This document shows, in pieces, positions 32,976 to 45,361 of a stretch of DNA of 64,000 nt. This DNA is from Solenopsis invicta. Its lineage: Eukaryota; Arthropoda; Insecta; Hymenoptera; Formicidae. The stretch is taken from contig NC_052666.1 of NCBI RefSeq assembly GCF_016802725.1, forward strand, positions 12,417,375 through 12,481,374, read 5' to 3'. Each line of letters begins with the position of its first letter. Positions within the stretch are counted from its first letter, which is position 1. A program made the position numbers and the translations under genes. A model generated the notes under the pieces. That model did no database searches. It had not been told where the DNA came from and was given only the letters and a program-made list of their open reading frames with translations.

Positions 32976-35900
32976 CTACAGTTGTGGCAAATGCTGCGGC
33001 ATAAATTCACAACTGTCGGCATCAGGTTGTGCGTCCACCTTTTCATAAATTATATCACTTTGATTTATTGTTGGATATCGATGTTTTATGTAATATTTTT
33101 CATCGGGTACTAACTTATCGTACGTACAATAAGGTAAACTATCATATACGTGAAGTTTGCTGCCGTCAAAAAATAAACATCGCCAGTGACCACTACAATT
33201 CCCTCCTATTATTTGGAGGCTTTTGTCGCTATGACTAGCTTCGATCATACGAGGAAACGCTATATATAGCACATTTTGCGTTTCAAATGGAGAAGTTTCT
33301 CTTACGACGCGTAAAAATCGATCTAACGATTCGTCGTTTAATCTACTGTTTGTAGGCAAGACATTGTCTTTCACTTGGAAGATATCAGGAATATTTTCGT
33401 CTAGAAAGACCTTCCATCTTGCCGTGTTATCTTCATTTATATCTTGACTGCTTGTGTTACTTACAATGACACAATCATCGTCTTGATCCATATCTACAGC
33501 AGTTACGGCAGAAATATTTGTATCTCTTGGCGAAACGTCTAGTTTTATTCGTTTTTTCTCTTTACTTACATTTTCGCTCTCTTTGGCTTTTTGCCGACTG
33601 TTTTTCGAAACAGTTACTTTTTTAGCTGCCTCTTCCTTTGCTTCTATAATATACTTTGGATTCCTGATTGGCATATGTCTATTATAACGACTATCTACAA
33701 TTTCAGGAAGCATGCATTCGTAATAGAAGCGTGTGAGGAAAGGCAGCATTTTAGTTTCCCAAAAAGCATTGTCTTTGACTGCATGAACTATTTTCATGCT
33801 TTTCGGCGTCCATACGGCAAATTTGCAATATTGCCGTTGTGTTATATTTAATTGCCCTTGAATTTGATAAAAGAATTTATGGTTTCTATTTATACATTCC
33901 GGATTGCGTTTATTAAAGATGCTCTTCAAGCCGGGCAATTTCTCTATGGCTTCTTCTGCTGTTAAATGTTCAGCCGATAGAGGACATTTAGTCTCCACTA
34001 AACCATCTTCGTCTATAAGTCCGTCTGGAGAAGTACCCAGGTACGGGTTTTCTTTATCAATAAATAATCCGCAAGGTTTAATTTCTATATTCAATTTTGC
34101 GGCTAGCTCTTTCCTCGCTACTTCCTCTTGATCGCGACCGTATTTCATAGCTGCGGTATCAATAATCGGAGGATACAAAATATTTTTTACCATTATTGCA
34201 CAAGACGTTGTCGGTCTCATACGACATACGTCTCCAAAATGAGACGATGTTAGCATTTCTTGTCTATGTGCTAACCATAGTCCGGATTCACTTTGTCCTC
34301 TCTTATCCTGCTCAATTTGCTTCCAGTTTTTTCCATTGTCCAACAACTTGTCTAGCTGATTTTTACGAAGTTGTTCGAACACATCTTCTGGAAGATCTGG
34401 CTTTTGTGATTGAGGACCGTAATGACGATCTGTCCCTGATTCACGATTGAATTTCCGTTTTCTACCGTTTATTCTACGAGATTCTCTGGTTCTTTCGATT
34501 TTCATTTGCCGTCGCTTCTCCAATTTTTCGACAACAGGAGGAACACTTTCATTCATGCCTTTATGAATTTCTGTAAGCACTTGTTGCGTATTGTGTTGCA
34601 AAACTGCTCCTGCAACTCTTGCATTGTAAGAGCCTCGTTTGCTAAAATCAATTCGCTTTCCGGACACTTCTTTGCAGATTATCGAATTTAATGCTTCTGC
34701 AGCATTATTTGATACATCCAGCAGCAAGCTTTCAGAGTAAGCGGCTAAGTACGTAACAGCAGCTTCTATTTTCTGATAGAGACCATGTACTTTTAGAAAA
34801 GGAACGTAATTTTTCTCAGTTTCATCATTTTCGCATTTACGACCACGTTCCTTACATCGTTTGTGCTGACCAAAAACATGGCTAGGAATGTTCAATATGT
34901 CTTTTCGTAGCTCTGCAGCCTTATAATGTTGAGGTTGCATTTCTTCTCTTCGTACAGAAGCTGCGATTTTTATCTCTTTCAGAATTTTCAAAATGTTTTT
35001 TTTTTACAACATTTCGTGTTTCGATAAATCCACGCTTTCTGTGCCCCTTCGGCTGAGTCGTTTGAGCCACAGTTGTTAGCTTACGACGCAGATTACGACG
35101 CAGATGATTACTGCATTCTATTTTTTCCACTGGTATCTTTTGTTCGCGATATGGATTATTGTTTTTAATCGCTTGATACATATTACTGTCGCCATCTGCG
35201 ATGAGTGTTTTATATATCAATCCATGCATTTCGATGCTACAATTGAAACCTTCTGCAATGGCATCGCTTTCCATTCTTGTGGAGCTTACTTTGCGATCAA
35301 AATTTTTATAGCACTTATGAGCTTTTGTTTCACAACTTTTTCGCTCCGCTAATTCGCACATAGCGCAATATTTGTTACGGACACCAATGAAGAGAACCTT
35401 CTTTGTGCGGTAACCAATAATGGCACCAACACCGGAAAGTGAATCGTAACCAGTGCCGTACGATCTCTTCATCCAGCTGCCATCCGCTACAACAATTATG
35501 TACGGAATACCGTTAATTGTTTCATTATTTTCGATTGCGAGTCGTTTTTCTAACTCGCCTGCCTCTTTCATATTTTCCATGGCAATTTTCGCAAATTCTT
35601 CAACTAATTTTTCTTGTCTTTCAATATAGGTCACCTCGGACATGCATCGTACATCCACGCCCGCGCACACCTCTTCCAGCGTGGAATAACCAATTCCAGC
35701 TGTAATTGTTGCAGTTGCAGCTGCGTTTATTTCTAGCTGATCAGATTCTGGGGGTTCTGACCAAATGGTTGTTTCATAGTTGCACATACGACACTTGAAA
35801 TGCAATTCCGTCTGTAATCCAAAGAATCAGTAACTTACGGGTACCCAATCATTAAATTGGCAATCTATACCTCGCTTATGATTTATATATGTCCTGTATA

Positions 35901-36129
35901 ACTCTCGTGTATAATAAGACAGGTCCATAATAAATCTACCTTTAGGTAAATTTTCTTGGATATAATTCATATCCAATTCATTTGTTTTTTCTAACAAAAG
36001 CGTATCTTCGACAACATTGTCGGATTCCCTTTTGTCTACACTTTCGCAAGTACTTTCTTTTATTATACTTACGCACTGCAATGTTACCAAATCAGTGACA
36101 TCAGTAGTGATCACTGATTCCGACGACAT
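32976..36129 (-). pseudogene. Mutator-like transposase with YqaJ-type nuclease and Ulp1-type protease domains, lightly damaged
   Basis: Read on the minus strand, 36129-35830 gives the start. 35805-34990 gives a treble-clef-like CRMCNYET, IWSEP, then the catalytic region (VVADGSWMKRSYGTGYDSL with the first Asp, CAMCELAE, LIADGDSNMYQAIK with the second Asp). 34990-32990 gives NNAAEALNSIICKEVSGKR (likely catalytic Glu), a YqaJ-like nuclease region (RDQEEVARKEL, LGTSPDGLIDEDGLVETKCP, YQIQGQLNIT), and a Ulp1-like end (SGHWRCLFFDG, VYDSLPY, AQPDADSC). Lesions are a stop plus frame change near 35838, one extra A in an A-run near 34995, and a lost G in the SCG motif near 33003; otherwise the reading is continuous. 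In this arthropod and cnidarian element type one polyprotein carries all three activities. Domain names rest on motif recognition. Confidence 0.82.
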
Positions 36130-36540
36130 TGAACAATCAACACATTCGTCGTTTGTATTTTCCTTCCTGGTTTCTTGCGCCTTTAATCACCTGTAAAAAA
36201 GATAAAGTTTATTAATGTACAAAATAATATTATTGTGTCTTTTATAAGTAATTATAAATTTATTTAGTTGCACATATAGATTCTTAATGTTACTAGTAAC
36301 GTTTTTAGTTTTTACTTCCAATTTTTTTTACTATTTCCGTCTAAAAAGACGCTATAAATTTTTATTTTTCCATTTCCATCTAAATAGACGCTTACTAGTT
36401 CCGTCTAAATAGATGCTATGTTTTTCGTTTATACATGCAATTACCACAGTTAGATACAGTTTATATAAAATTAAATTAATTACGTTGAAAATATTTTCAA
36501 AATAATTAATTTAATTACCTTGAAAATATGTAACTCGGTA
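36130..36540. repeat. Flank of the Mutator-like element with short CGTCTAAATAGACGC repeats
   Basis: Three copies of TCCGTCTAAATAGACGCT-like words occur between 36330 and 36420. They resemble the ACCATCGAAACGGACGCT motif of the tandem array on the other side of the gene and could be subterminal repeats of one element about 5 kb long. True ends and a 9-10 bp target duplication were not found. Confidence 0.5.
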
Positions 36541-37665
36541 CAATCCAGGGATGGGCATGATTAACATTAAAAAATATAAGATACAAAAATATACAATATA
36601 ATATATAGAGTGATTAAAATATTTCTTAATGTATGTTAATGATATTTATATTGTATATTTTTTTCATAAGAATCGCTTAATTAGAAGAGCAAAAAATATT
36701 AAAAACTAAAAAAAAAAACACCTAAAGCGCTCTAAAGAAATAAATAGTAGGGATAGAGGGCTGAAACTTGGTGAACAATTTTTTTTCTTCCTATCTCAAA
36801 TTTGGATCCTAGCCCCAATTTGATCCCCTTAAGTGCAATTTTTCTATGCTTATCCGGCTAGGATAAGCATACCTACCTTTTTTATTTATTATTTACAAGA
36901 GGCCGAATAACGAATAAATTTTTATTTGTTGTTCAATAAAGAAGTAAAATAAAATTATATTTTTATTTTTAAATTTATTATTTCAATATTAACTTATTGA
37001 ATAATACCCAACCCTGGTACAATGTATCAATTGGTTTGGTCTGTCTGTCTGTCTGTCTGCCTATGTGTGTGTTTGTCTGTCATGACCGTCCCATTAAAAT
37101 GTTTCGGTGAAAAGTAATATGAAAAATGTAGCATGATCTATACATACCTCTTTTACCAGCCTTTTTTTCTCGAAAGCCTTGCCACATATGGAGGTAACTT
37201 TCTGGCACTATATTTCACTACCATATCGTTTTAAACACCTACTACAGAAATATACACATACACACACACTTTCACAATTAGACTTATCCACCGATACCTC
37301 GTCCACGTCTTGTCACGACTTCTAATGTTTTTGCGCGAGGCGCGATGCCTCAATAACATCTCCTTCTCGCTCTATCGTTCGTCCGTTCGGAAGCTTTCCG
37401 TCACGCTACCCGTCACGGGCGCGTTTCAACTTGTTGCGAGGACATGCGTTTCAACTTGTTGCTGCATCACTATGGGTGCATACCGTCGCACGTTTATACA
37501 GTGTGGTAACTCACACAATTGTTCATCATAACAACGTTAAAAAAAATTAGCAAATATATTAAGAGTTTTATAAAGTAATAAATTACTACAAAAAAAAATA
37601 GTATTAAAGATTTTCGTCCTCAAGAATCAAATTTAAAACCTTTATTATATGAGGCACTTCTTATC
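36541..37665. other. Gene-free stretch
   Basis: It contains a CTGT microsatellite (about 37040-37085), an ACACAC run near 37255 and a CpG-rich block (37290-37520) with an ATGCGTTTCAACTTGTTG-type direct repeat. One short open frame at 37310 shows no recognisable motif. Nothing else can be supported. Confidence 0.5.
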
Positions 37666-38322
37666 AGTTTGCAAAACAAAGTGAGCAGAATCAATTAAAA
37701 CTATTTTTTTTTTATTTGTTGTTTACTTGTTGCTACAAATTTTCCAACGAAAAAAATTTCTTGCTCTGTTGATTTTATTAAAAATAATTTTCCGCTAATG
37801 AAAGATTACGTTAACGGGACAATATATTATGTATAATAATGAAATTGAATATAAAAATAATATCAGAATTTGTTGCTCATAGAATATGTTAGTTTCGATT
37901 TCGTTAATTATACACAACAGCGGAGAACTCCTCGGCAGGCAGATGAAGAATAAGCAATCAGTAAATAATCTGTTGCTCTCATGCTTAGTGGACCAAAACC
38001 AAGCATAAGAGCAACAGATTATTTACTGATTGCTTATTCTTCATCTGCCTGCTTCTCCGTTATCGTGTCTGATTAACGAATTCGAAACAAACATATTTTA
38101 TGAGCAACAAATTAGCAACAAATTCTGATATTATTTTTATATTCAATTTCATTATTATACATATGATGTCCCACTAACTTAACCTTCCGTTAGCGGAACA
38201 TTATTATAAAAAAAAAAATTTACAGAGCAACAAATTTTTTTCAAAGGCAGCTTTTTAATAACAAACGAGCAACAAAAAAAAATAATTTTAACAGGTTCTG
38301 CTCACTTTGTTTCACTAACTTA
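37666..38322. mobile_element. Foldback element with about 320-bp arms
   Basis: The outer words AAACAAAGTGAGCAGAA and TTCTGCTCACTTTGTTT mirror each other. Matching then continues inward to a nearly perfect hairpin around 37998 (GATGAAGAATAAGCAATCAG, TAAATAATCTGTTGCTCT). The loop is only about 15 bases. Outer arm similarity is looser, with several indels. There is no gene; it is probably a nonautonomous DNA element with relatives at 29743. Confidence 0.88.
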
Positions 38323-38678
38323 TAAGACCTATACTTGGCAACGTTCTTTCACTGACGCTACGCAGCTAACTTGACGATCCTTTTTTCGTAACTCTACTAT
38401 AGGTAATTTTCGATATTTGTAATTGTTTAAAAAAGCTCGAGAAGAAAAAAGACCGCTTGAGAGATCCTCCTTCGTCGGCTCCTCCCGTGGCCGAACCGTC
38501 CAACGCGGCTTGCGAACATTCCCCCTTACCTCACCGCTGCGCGTGACCAAGTGTAAATCGGAGTAACGGGGAAAGAACGAAGCAGTAAGATTGCGCTCTG
38601 TTGACTGGAGATGAAAATCCGTCGAAAATGCATATGGACGTACCAAGTCTTGAAAATTGAACAAGATTTTTTTTTAAG

Positions 38679-38717
<39 letters not shown>

Positions 38718-39240
38718 CACACACACACGCACACGCACACGCACACGCACACGCACACGCACACGCACACGCACACGCACACGCACACGCACACGCACAC
38801 GCACACGCACACGCACACACACACACACACACACACATATATACATATATGTGTACATATGTATGCATGTCTATAAAAAAATCTTGTTCAATTTTCAAGA
38901 CTTGATATCGTTATGCATTTTCGATCGATTTTGATCTGTAGTCAGCGGAGCGCAATCTTACTGCTTCGCTTTTCCCCCGTTCCTCCGCTACACACCTAGC
39001 CCTGCGCGGCGGGACGGTGAGGTAAGGGGGAAAGCTCGCGAGTCGCAAACCGCGTCGGTCGGCCACGGAAAACGGCCATGTTGCCATGTTGCCTCTTCCG
39101 TCTCGACTCGTCAAGCGGTGTTGCCGATGCCACAAACGGCATACTATTTTCACTTTCGTCACTACTTAAATAATTGTTGAAAAAAGTATTCGTGATATAT
39201 ACGTGTGAATTACGTCTATACACTCGTGGCACCAATTAAG
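38323..39240. mobile_element. Foldback element (arms within 38481-39075) around a TA/CACACG microsatellite
   Basis: The left arm (38481-38680) and right arm (38876-39075) share GAAGCAGTAAGATTGCGCTC and AAGTCTTGAAAATTGAACAA in inverted order, plus a CpG-rich outer part (CCCCCTTACCTCACCG). The microsatellite between them (38684-38850) is TATATA, then about 17 CACACG units, then CACA and TATG. Long open frames across it are low-complexity artefacts. Confidence 0.85.
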
Positions 39241-41460
39241 TGTGGTGTTCCAATTTTTATTATAAAAATGTTAATCAATTTTATTCTTCTTGTATTAATT
39301 CAATTTATGACATAAAATAGTAGTTATAGTTTTTTTACCCTTTCTTTTTTTGAGTGAGAAATACTATTTCTGAATGTAAAAATTTTTAATTTTTAAACTT
39401 CAAAATTTTTTAATTTTTGTTTCTTTAGTTTATAATTTCGAGTATTCGTTTTTATGTTTTTTGTAATATTTTTACAAATGATCCGATTGCGCATAGCGAT
39501 CTTTATTAGTTGTTAAGTAGAGTAATTGTTATTGCGTACGGCAAATTCTATGGATTCGATGGGATACTATGAAGACGAACGGTGTGAGATAACTCCGACC
39601 TGTGTTACGAGATAAGTGGTACCTCAAACGTTCAGCCGAATGTTCAGTTATGAATGAAACGTTCGTCTTCTTTATCGGGACTACAGAACTCAAATGATAT
39701 CAGTTTGTAGATAATCGAGCATTCAGGGTTTATTGATAATAATAATTGTGCCTCGCTCTGTGGGACCCTCGGCACACCCTCGTCTGGTTGTAGGAGAGAA
39801 AAGAAAATATTCTTCTATGTGCCGTACTTATCGATAATAATGTTTCTACTCGTGTCAGTGTCAGTCCACGGACGTTCTACTAATTGCGGCGCGTATTATT
39901 CCACTACGGATCTCTCTTAGTCTCTCTTTCTCTCTCGCATTTACACCTTTTTCTCAGATTCACGTATCGCGAGAGTTCGCTGTTCGATCGTTAATTAATG
40001 AACCTTGAACACTGGCGCGTATGTTTCGCGACCTTAACGGAGGATACGTCGAATCCTTCAGTTGTTGTATTAAAGATATAAAATAGGATATTCTCGTTCG
40101 TTCTTTTAATTAATATTCGATGTATTTAGTAATAGTGAAAAATGGCAAGAGTTTGATTAATAAATGTCTGTTAATTTCGTAAGTGTAAAATATGGATGTC
40201 TTTAAATTTCTGTAAACGCTTGAAAACTGTTATTCTACGTTTAAAAATAGAGTTAAGTTAAATTAAAGTTAATTGTAAAAAATATATTGATATTAAATTA
40301 GAAATTTGTAATTTTTAAAGTTAAGTTACTCAAATAAATTATAATATGAATTATCAAACAAATTTAATATTTTATTTTTAAAATAAGTTAATATGAGATA
40401 ATAAAAAAATATTGTTTCTTATGTTTATTCTTATAATATTTTTCTTTACAAAGATAAATTCTTTTTAGTAATTTAATTCAGTAAATTAAAATTTGCGTTT
40501 CAGAAATAACTAGTTAAAGTTAAAAAATAAATAATTTAAAAGTAAGTAATTAAAAGTTATTAACTGTATATTTAATTTTTTAACTTTTTACTTTTTAATT
40601 AATTATTATCCAACTCTGCTACTTAATTCTTGTACAATTGTATATAAATTTTGTAAAATATACAAGCACAATAAATTGCAATTTAAATAAGGCTAATATT
40701 TACCATATCGTCCTAAAATTCGGAGAGTTAAGGTTTTCCAATCATCTTTTGGAGTTTCTTTTTTTTTAATAAATTCCAATAATTTAGTTGGTTTTTTTTG
40801 TTAACGGCCACACACATTGATTGTCATTAGTTATCCAGTTACTAGGGACAACTTCTACGGAGTCATCCATTGGGAAATGGCAAACGCACCATGCCTTGTT
40901 TTTGAAAGTGTAAATTCAAGCAGCATAAATTAAACTACGTACAGACTTGTTACTCGTATCATGTTCTTATAACATTACGACTCAAATAAAACAGGTTGCA
41001 ATATTTTGTGCAATAAAAAGATATTAATATTAATAATATAAAAGTATTAAAAAATAAAAATAAAAGTAATGAGACAATATAAAATTGAAATAATGCTTAA
41101 GAGTTGTATCAATCATATAATGCTTATAAAATAAAACTTAAAGACCGATGTGTAAAAATAGTTGGACTTAAAGGTATTTTAAAGGAAATGAGAAATAATC
41201 CAAATCAATTAGTGAGTGATAAAGATATTTGTCTTCATAAAGGTGACACATTTTTAAATTTTTAAAGTACAATATCAATGGAATCAAAATATTAAAAAAT
41301 AAAAACTATTTTTATTAAAATAACAGTAATAAAATTCATAAAATTTAATGAAAAAATGTAAAATGCAATGATTTATGTATAAAGAGATGAATAAATTGCT
41401 CATAATGTAAAAACAAACATTAATGTTGATTACTAAGAAATGATTTGTTAGACTTGTTTG
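39241..41460. other. Gene-free stretch
   Basis: 39470-40090 is less AT-rich, with irregular CpG words and CTCTCTTTCTCTCTCTCGC; it might be a promoter, an untranslated exon or an old LTR, but I see no start, splice pair or terminal repeat that decides. 40100-41460 is AT-rich with AGTTAAAATTAA-type runs. No open frame has recognisable motifs. Confidence 0.4.
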
Positions 41461-41470
41461 GTAGGCAAAC

Positions 41471-41572
41471 TTTTTTTTTTCATGGGGAAATCCTCATGGA
41501 TACCCTCCCCCTCCCGGAAGGAGGAGGTTATGCCGGACTCTTACCGACTAAAACCCCAGAGTCGTAAATGAA
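41471..41572 (-). repeat. Probable 3' tail of a non-LTR retrotransposon or SINE-like element
   Basis: A run of T followed by CATGGGGAAATCCTCATGG, a polypyrimidine/polypurine hairpin (CCCTCCCCCTCCCGG...GGAGGAGG) and CCGGACTCTTACCGACTAAA looks like the reverse complement of an element ending in poly-A. No reverse transcriptase is nearby. Low confidence. Confidence 0.35.
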
Positions 41573-42098
41573 ATCTGTTAGATAATTTAAAAAAATATAT
41601 ATGCTTTATAATGTATGTCAAGAAAACCTGAGATATTCGTAATTATAGCTTAAAAAAAAACTGCTTTTTCAAATCGCTGGAAAAATTGTTTTCGGCAAAA
41701 AATTGTTATTTTTCTATGTAAATGACATGCTACCTAATTTTATAGTATAATAAGACATTAAAATAAGATTTGTACAAGCGCTGGAATTAATATTGAGCTA
41801 ATTGTTTATATTTGGAATATTAGATCACCCAAAGTTTAATAATTATTAATTATTAAACAAACTGTTGTAAGGACAAATGTAATCCTAACAACTAGTTTAA
41901 AGACTTATTAAATTTAATATTTATGTTAATTATTTTGTGAAGAATTTTGAATATTATATAGCAATTATAAAAAAGCGTACGTTTTATTTTATTTTAAAAA
42001 TACATTAATTCTGTTTTTATTTATTATAGTTTTTAATTAATTAATTGTTTTTGCAGTTCAAGAAAACTTATTGCAAAAAAATATGAAAAATATTAAGA

Positions 42099-42880
42099 TT
42101 ACATGTGCAAAAAAGGATAAATTACAACATTATTATTTTTGTATGGCAACAACATTAATTTGCATTTAATTTCTAATGATGAATATATTTTTAAAGGACC
42201 AAGTTTGTTAAGGTTAACAATAAAAATACCTAAAATTGCAGAATTACAAGGTTTAATAAAAAATGATTTTTTGTCGAGATACGTTTGACCAATAATACAA
42301 ATAACATTATTACAGTATGTTATATTGCATATTTTAACAATATCATTATTAAACATTTGTACATAACAATCAGCAGTGTTTAATTTAAAAGTATAAGATT
42401 TTAATTTTAATTCTTTATATTGACCTAAGCAATTTGGTAATAAGGGTCCGTTATAATGTTCTTTGGCGATAATATTATTTTCAGAAAGATTTTCTAATCT
42501 TGGGATATTATTATATTCGGAAACACGACGTATTATTTGTTCAAGTGGTTTTTCTTTTTTTCTTATCATTTTTTTTAATTGCATCATATAATTCTCAAAT
42601 GGGAAAGCTGAAAATTCATTTAAATTGCCAAATTTGTATTACATCCTCATGTATGTGCAACAAATTATGTACGTTATGAAAGACAAAATCTTCACCATAA
42701 ATATCAATACTTGTTTTAACAAAACATTCCATTAAATTTTTTGCATAATTCACCATATCCATCTTTTTACAGAATTCGTTACTATACATTATTAGAGTAG
42801 CAACATGTAATGTCAAGAAATGATAATAATTATTTTTTTAAAGAATTTGTTTAAAAATTACAGGTCCCGTGTATAATAAT
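42099..42880 (-). pseudogene. C-terminal part of a CACTA-like transposase, separated from its 5' part
   Basis: The minus strand encodes YTGPVIFKQIL, FLTLHVATLIMYSNEF, NYAKNLMECFVK, FHNVHNLLHIHEDV and, in a shifted frame, YMMQLKKMIRKKEKPLEQII followed by a beta-rich tail ending at 42099. The 5' part of the same gene ends at about 46012 in KATEFKLI, the residue just before this block in the family. So 42882-46010 is inserted DNA. A further frame change lies near 42600. Confidence 0.75.
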
Positions 42881-42881
42881 A

Positions 42882-43897
42882 TTATTTAATCCAACCTAAA
42901 TGTATTCTTCCCAAAAAATGTATGAAATCTTTAAATTGCGCCATTTATAAAGAGAATATGTTGCTCTTTGAAATAATTGCTGTACTACTTTTAACAAATA
43001 AAATGCAAGTGATAGTATCTTTATTTTTTAAATAAAATCCAAGTGGTATCTTTAATTCCTTTCTAAATAAAATTCGAGTGATACTATCTGTGTATTTCTA
43101 TTGAAAAATTTTTCTGTTTTAACCTAAGTAGATGTACTTAATTTTAAAAAGTTTCAAAGGAATATATAACATTTAATCTTAAAGAATTAAGGAAAAAACA
43201 GAAATGAGAAAGTTTTATTAAAATATAAAATTTTTTAACTACAAAAAATTGCCGCTGCTAGATGTTTAAATATCTAAATAAAATGTTGTAAAATATTTAT
43301 CATAATAGTTATGGTAACTTAGATAATTATAATAATTTACAATGTTACTTGTAAAAATTATAATGATTTACAATGTTACTTGTAAAAGAAACAAGTGTTG
43401 AAGAAATTTACTCATTAACTTACTTCGCGTAATTACTTTATTTTATAACGCATATCTTACAAGTGTTACATTTATCGCATTCTTTCTTATGTCAATTCTT
43501 TTGATTGCTTTTCTTATCTAGCAGCGGCAATTTTTTGTAGTTAAAAAATTTTATATTTTAATAAAACTTTCTCATTTCTGTTTTTTCCTTAATTCTTTAA
43601 GATTAAATGTTATATATTCCTTTGAAACTTTTTAAAATTAAGTACATCTACTTAGGTTAAAACAGAAAAATTTTTCAATAGAAATACACAGATAGTATCA
43701 CTCGAATTTTATTTAGAAAGGAATTAAAGATACCACTTGGATTTTATTTAAAAAATAAAGATACTATCACTTGCATTTTATTTGTTAAAAGTAGTACAGC
43801 AATTATTTCAAAGAGCAACATATTCTCTTTATAAATGGCGCAATTTAAAGATTTCATACATTTTTTGGGAAGAATACATTTAGGTTGGATTAAATAA
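42882..43897. repeat. Palindrome with two apparently identical 381-bp arms
   Basis: Arms 42882-43262 and 43517-43897 are the same length and show no difference in my reading. They start TTATTTAATCCAACCTAAATG and end GCCGCTGCTAGA. The 254-bp loop includes a 34-bp tandem repeat (ATTTACAATGTTACTTGTAAA). Inside the arms an A/T-rich word AAATAAAAT-x-CAAGTGATA recurs about three times. No protein is encoded. It is either a very young foldback insertion or an inverted duplication. Confidence 0.92.
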
Positions 43898-45000
43898 ATA
43901 AAAAATATTTATTTTTAAGTAAATACTACTTGGGTTAGAAATAGGAAGATTTTTCAATGAAAATGCAGAAATACAATCACTTAGGTTTTGTATAGAAATT
44001 AAAGAGAGTACCACATGGGTTAGCATAGAAAAATTTCTTTGTTAAAATACAGAAATAGTATCACTTGTGTTTTTAGGTAAAATTAAAGATAAGGTGCGCG
44101 CACACACATAAATACCGCCTTTTTTTTACCTTTTTTTGAAAAGGTAATTTTGTACTGATATCACGCGTTTTGTAGTGTTAAGAGGATGCTATAGTGACCG
44201 AAGAACTTCCTCGACGTCGGCATTGCAGATTATTTTTTGAGGGAGACCAGGCTATCGCTCTTTGTCCAACGCATAGATCTGTCTTTGTTTTTCGATTATT
44301 TCGCCATCTACGAAAAGACCTATCAACTATAGTCACTACTCTGCTTGCCATTGTTTACGTGAGCTAAGCGAAATTTGTACACGTACAGCTGTTTACATGT
44401 TAAACTTTTTTGTTAGGCTTTTGACTGGAATGACACACAGTCAATGTTGTTCGTTAGAATTTTCTAAAGTGCGGCCTGGTCTCATTTCATACATACGAGC
44501 TACAGAACGTTAGTAAATGACAAAAGTTAACCTTGGTTGACAGATCCACGAGCCGAAAATAAATAAATTTTTAACTTTTTGTTAGATTTTCTCGTAAAAT
44601 TTACCAGCCCGCACTTTGTTTTGGTGCGTATTTTTATTCTGTAAAAGGATTTTGTAATCTGTAGAGCCAATTCGAAAATTAATGAACACTGTAATGTGTC
44701 GGTAATTCCCGTCACTATAGCATCCTCTTAAGCAATAATATACTTTTGTAGACTTAAAGTTAAACGTAATTACCACATAGGTTAGCATAGAAAAATTTTT
44801 CTGTTAAAATACACAAATAGTACCACTTGGGTAAATACTACTTGGGTTAGGAATAGGAAGATTTTTCAATGAAAATGCAGAAATAGAATCACTTAGGTTT
44901 TGTATAGAATTAAAGAGAGTACCACATGGGTTAGCATAGAAAAATTTCTCTGTTAAAATACAGAAATAGTACCATACGATATACATGCATCACATCACAT
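43898..45000 (+). repeat. Degenerate minisatellite with GGTTAGCATAGAAAAATTT words, split by a MITE
   Basis: Units of about 55-65 bp with TACTACTTGGGTTAG, GAAGATTTTTCAATGAAAAT and GTACCACATGGGTTAGCATA occur at 43910-44100 and again at 44770-44990, on either side of the MITE at 44182-44727. They resemble the words inside the palindrome arms just before, so all may be one subterminal repeat family. Confidence 0.7.
44178..44731. mobile_element. TTAA-flanked MITE, 546-bp body
   Basis: TTAA at 44178-44181 and 44728-44731 flanks perfect 17-bp terminal inverted repeats, GAGGATGCTATAGTGAC. TTAA targeting suggests piggyBac-type mobilisation, though the ends do not start with the usual CC. Related ends occur at 30801-30830 and near 18305. 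No gene inside. Confidence 0.85.
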
Positions 45001-45080
45001 GAGATGCGCATGACGTGCATAATGCATTATATATCCTCGTTTAACGTTAGTTAGTTGAAAAACAACAAGGATAAATGATG

Positions 45081-45130
45081 CATCGCATGTTATGTTATGC
45101 GTGAATCGCATGTTATGTTATGCATGAAAA
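45081..45130 (+). repeat. Short tandem repeat
   Basis: CGCATGTTATGTTATGCGTGA occurs twice with one change (ATCGCATGTTATGTTATGC). It lies in otherwise gene-free inserted DNA between 44732 and 45361. Confidence 0.7.
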
Positions 45131-45361
45131 GGAACGCACCCATAATCACATAAAACGGCTATAATGAGCACCACTCCGTGTCGAAAACATATACAAGTTT
45201 CTCTTAGCGATGATCGGCAAAAAGAATGTCGTCTGTCCCGCAAACCGAGATATATTGCCGATTCAGTTCAGGTTACGGGTTAGGAAAGCCATGATATCAC
45301 GACAATCATTGTCGCGACACTCGCGGCCATCGTGATGCATCACATGGTTGCATGCGGGCTG

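Noticed and set aside
35812..35838. A 27-nt GTAAGT...TTACAG intron in the Mutator-like gene
   Set aside because: Far shorter than any known insect intron, and family residues (VSY, then GLQTELHF) are encoded inside it, so a stop plus frame change explains it better.
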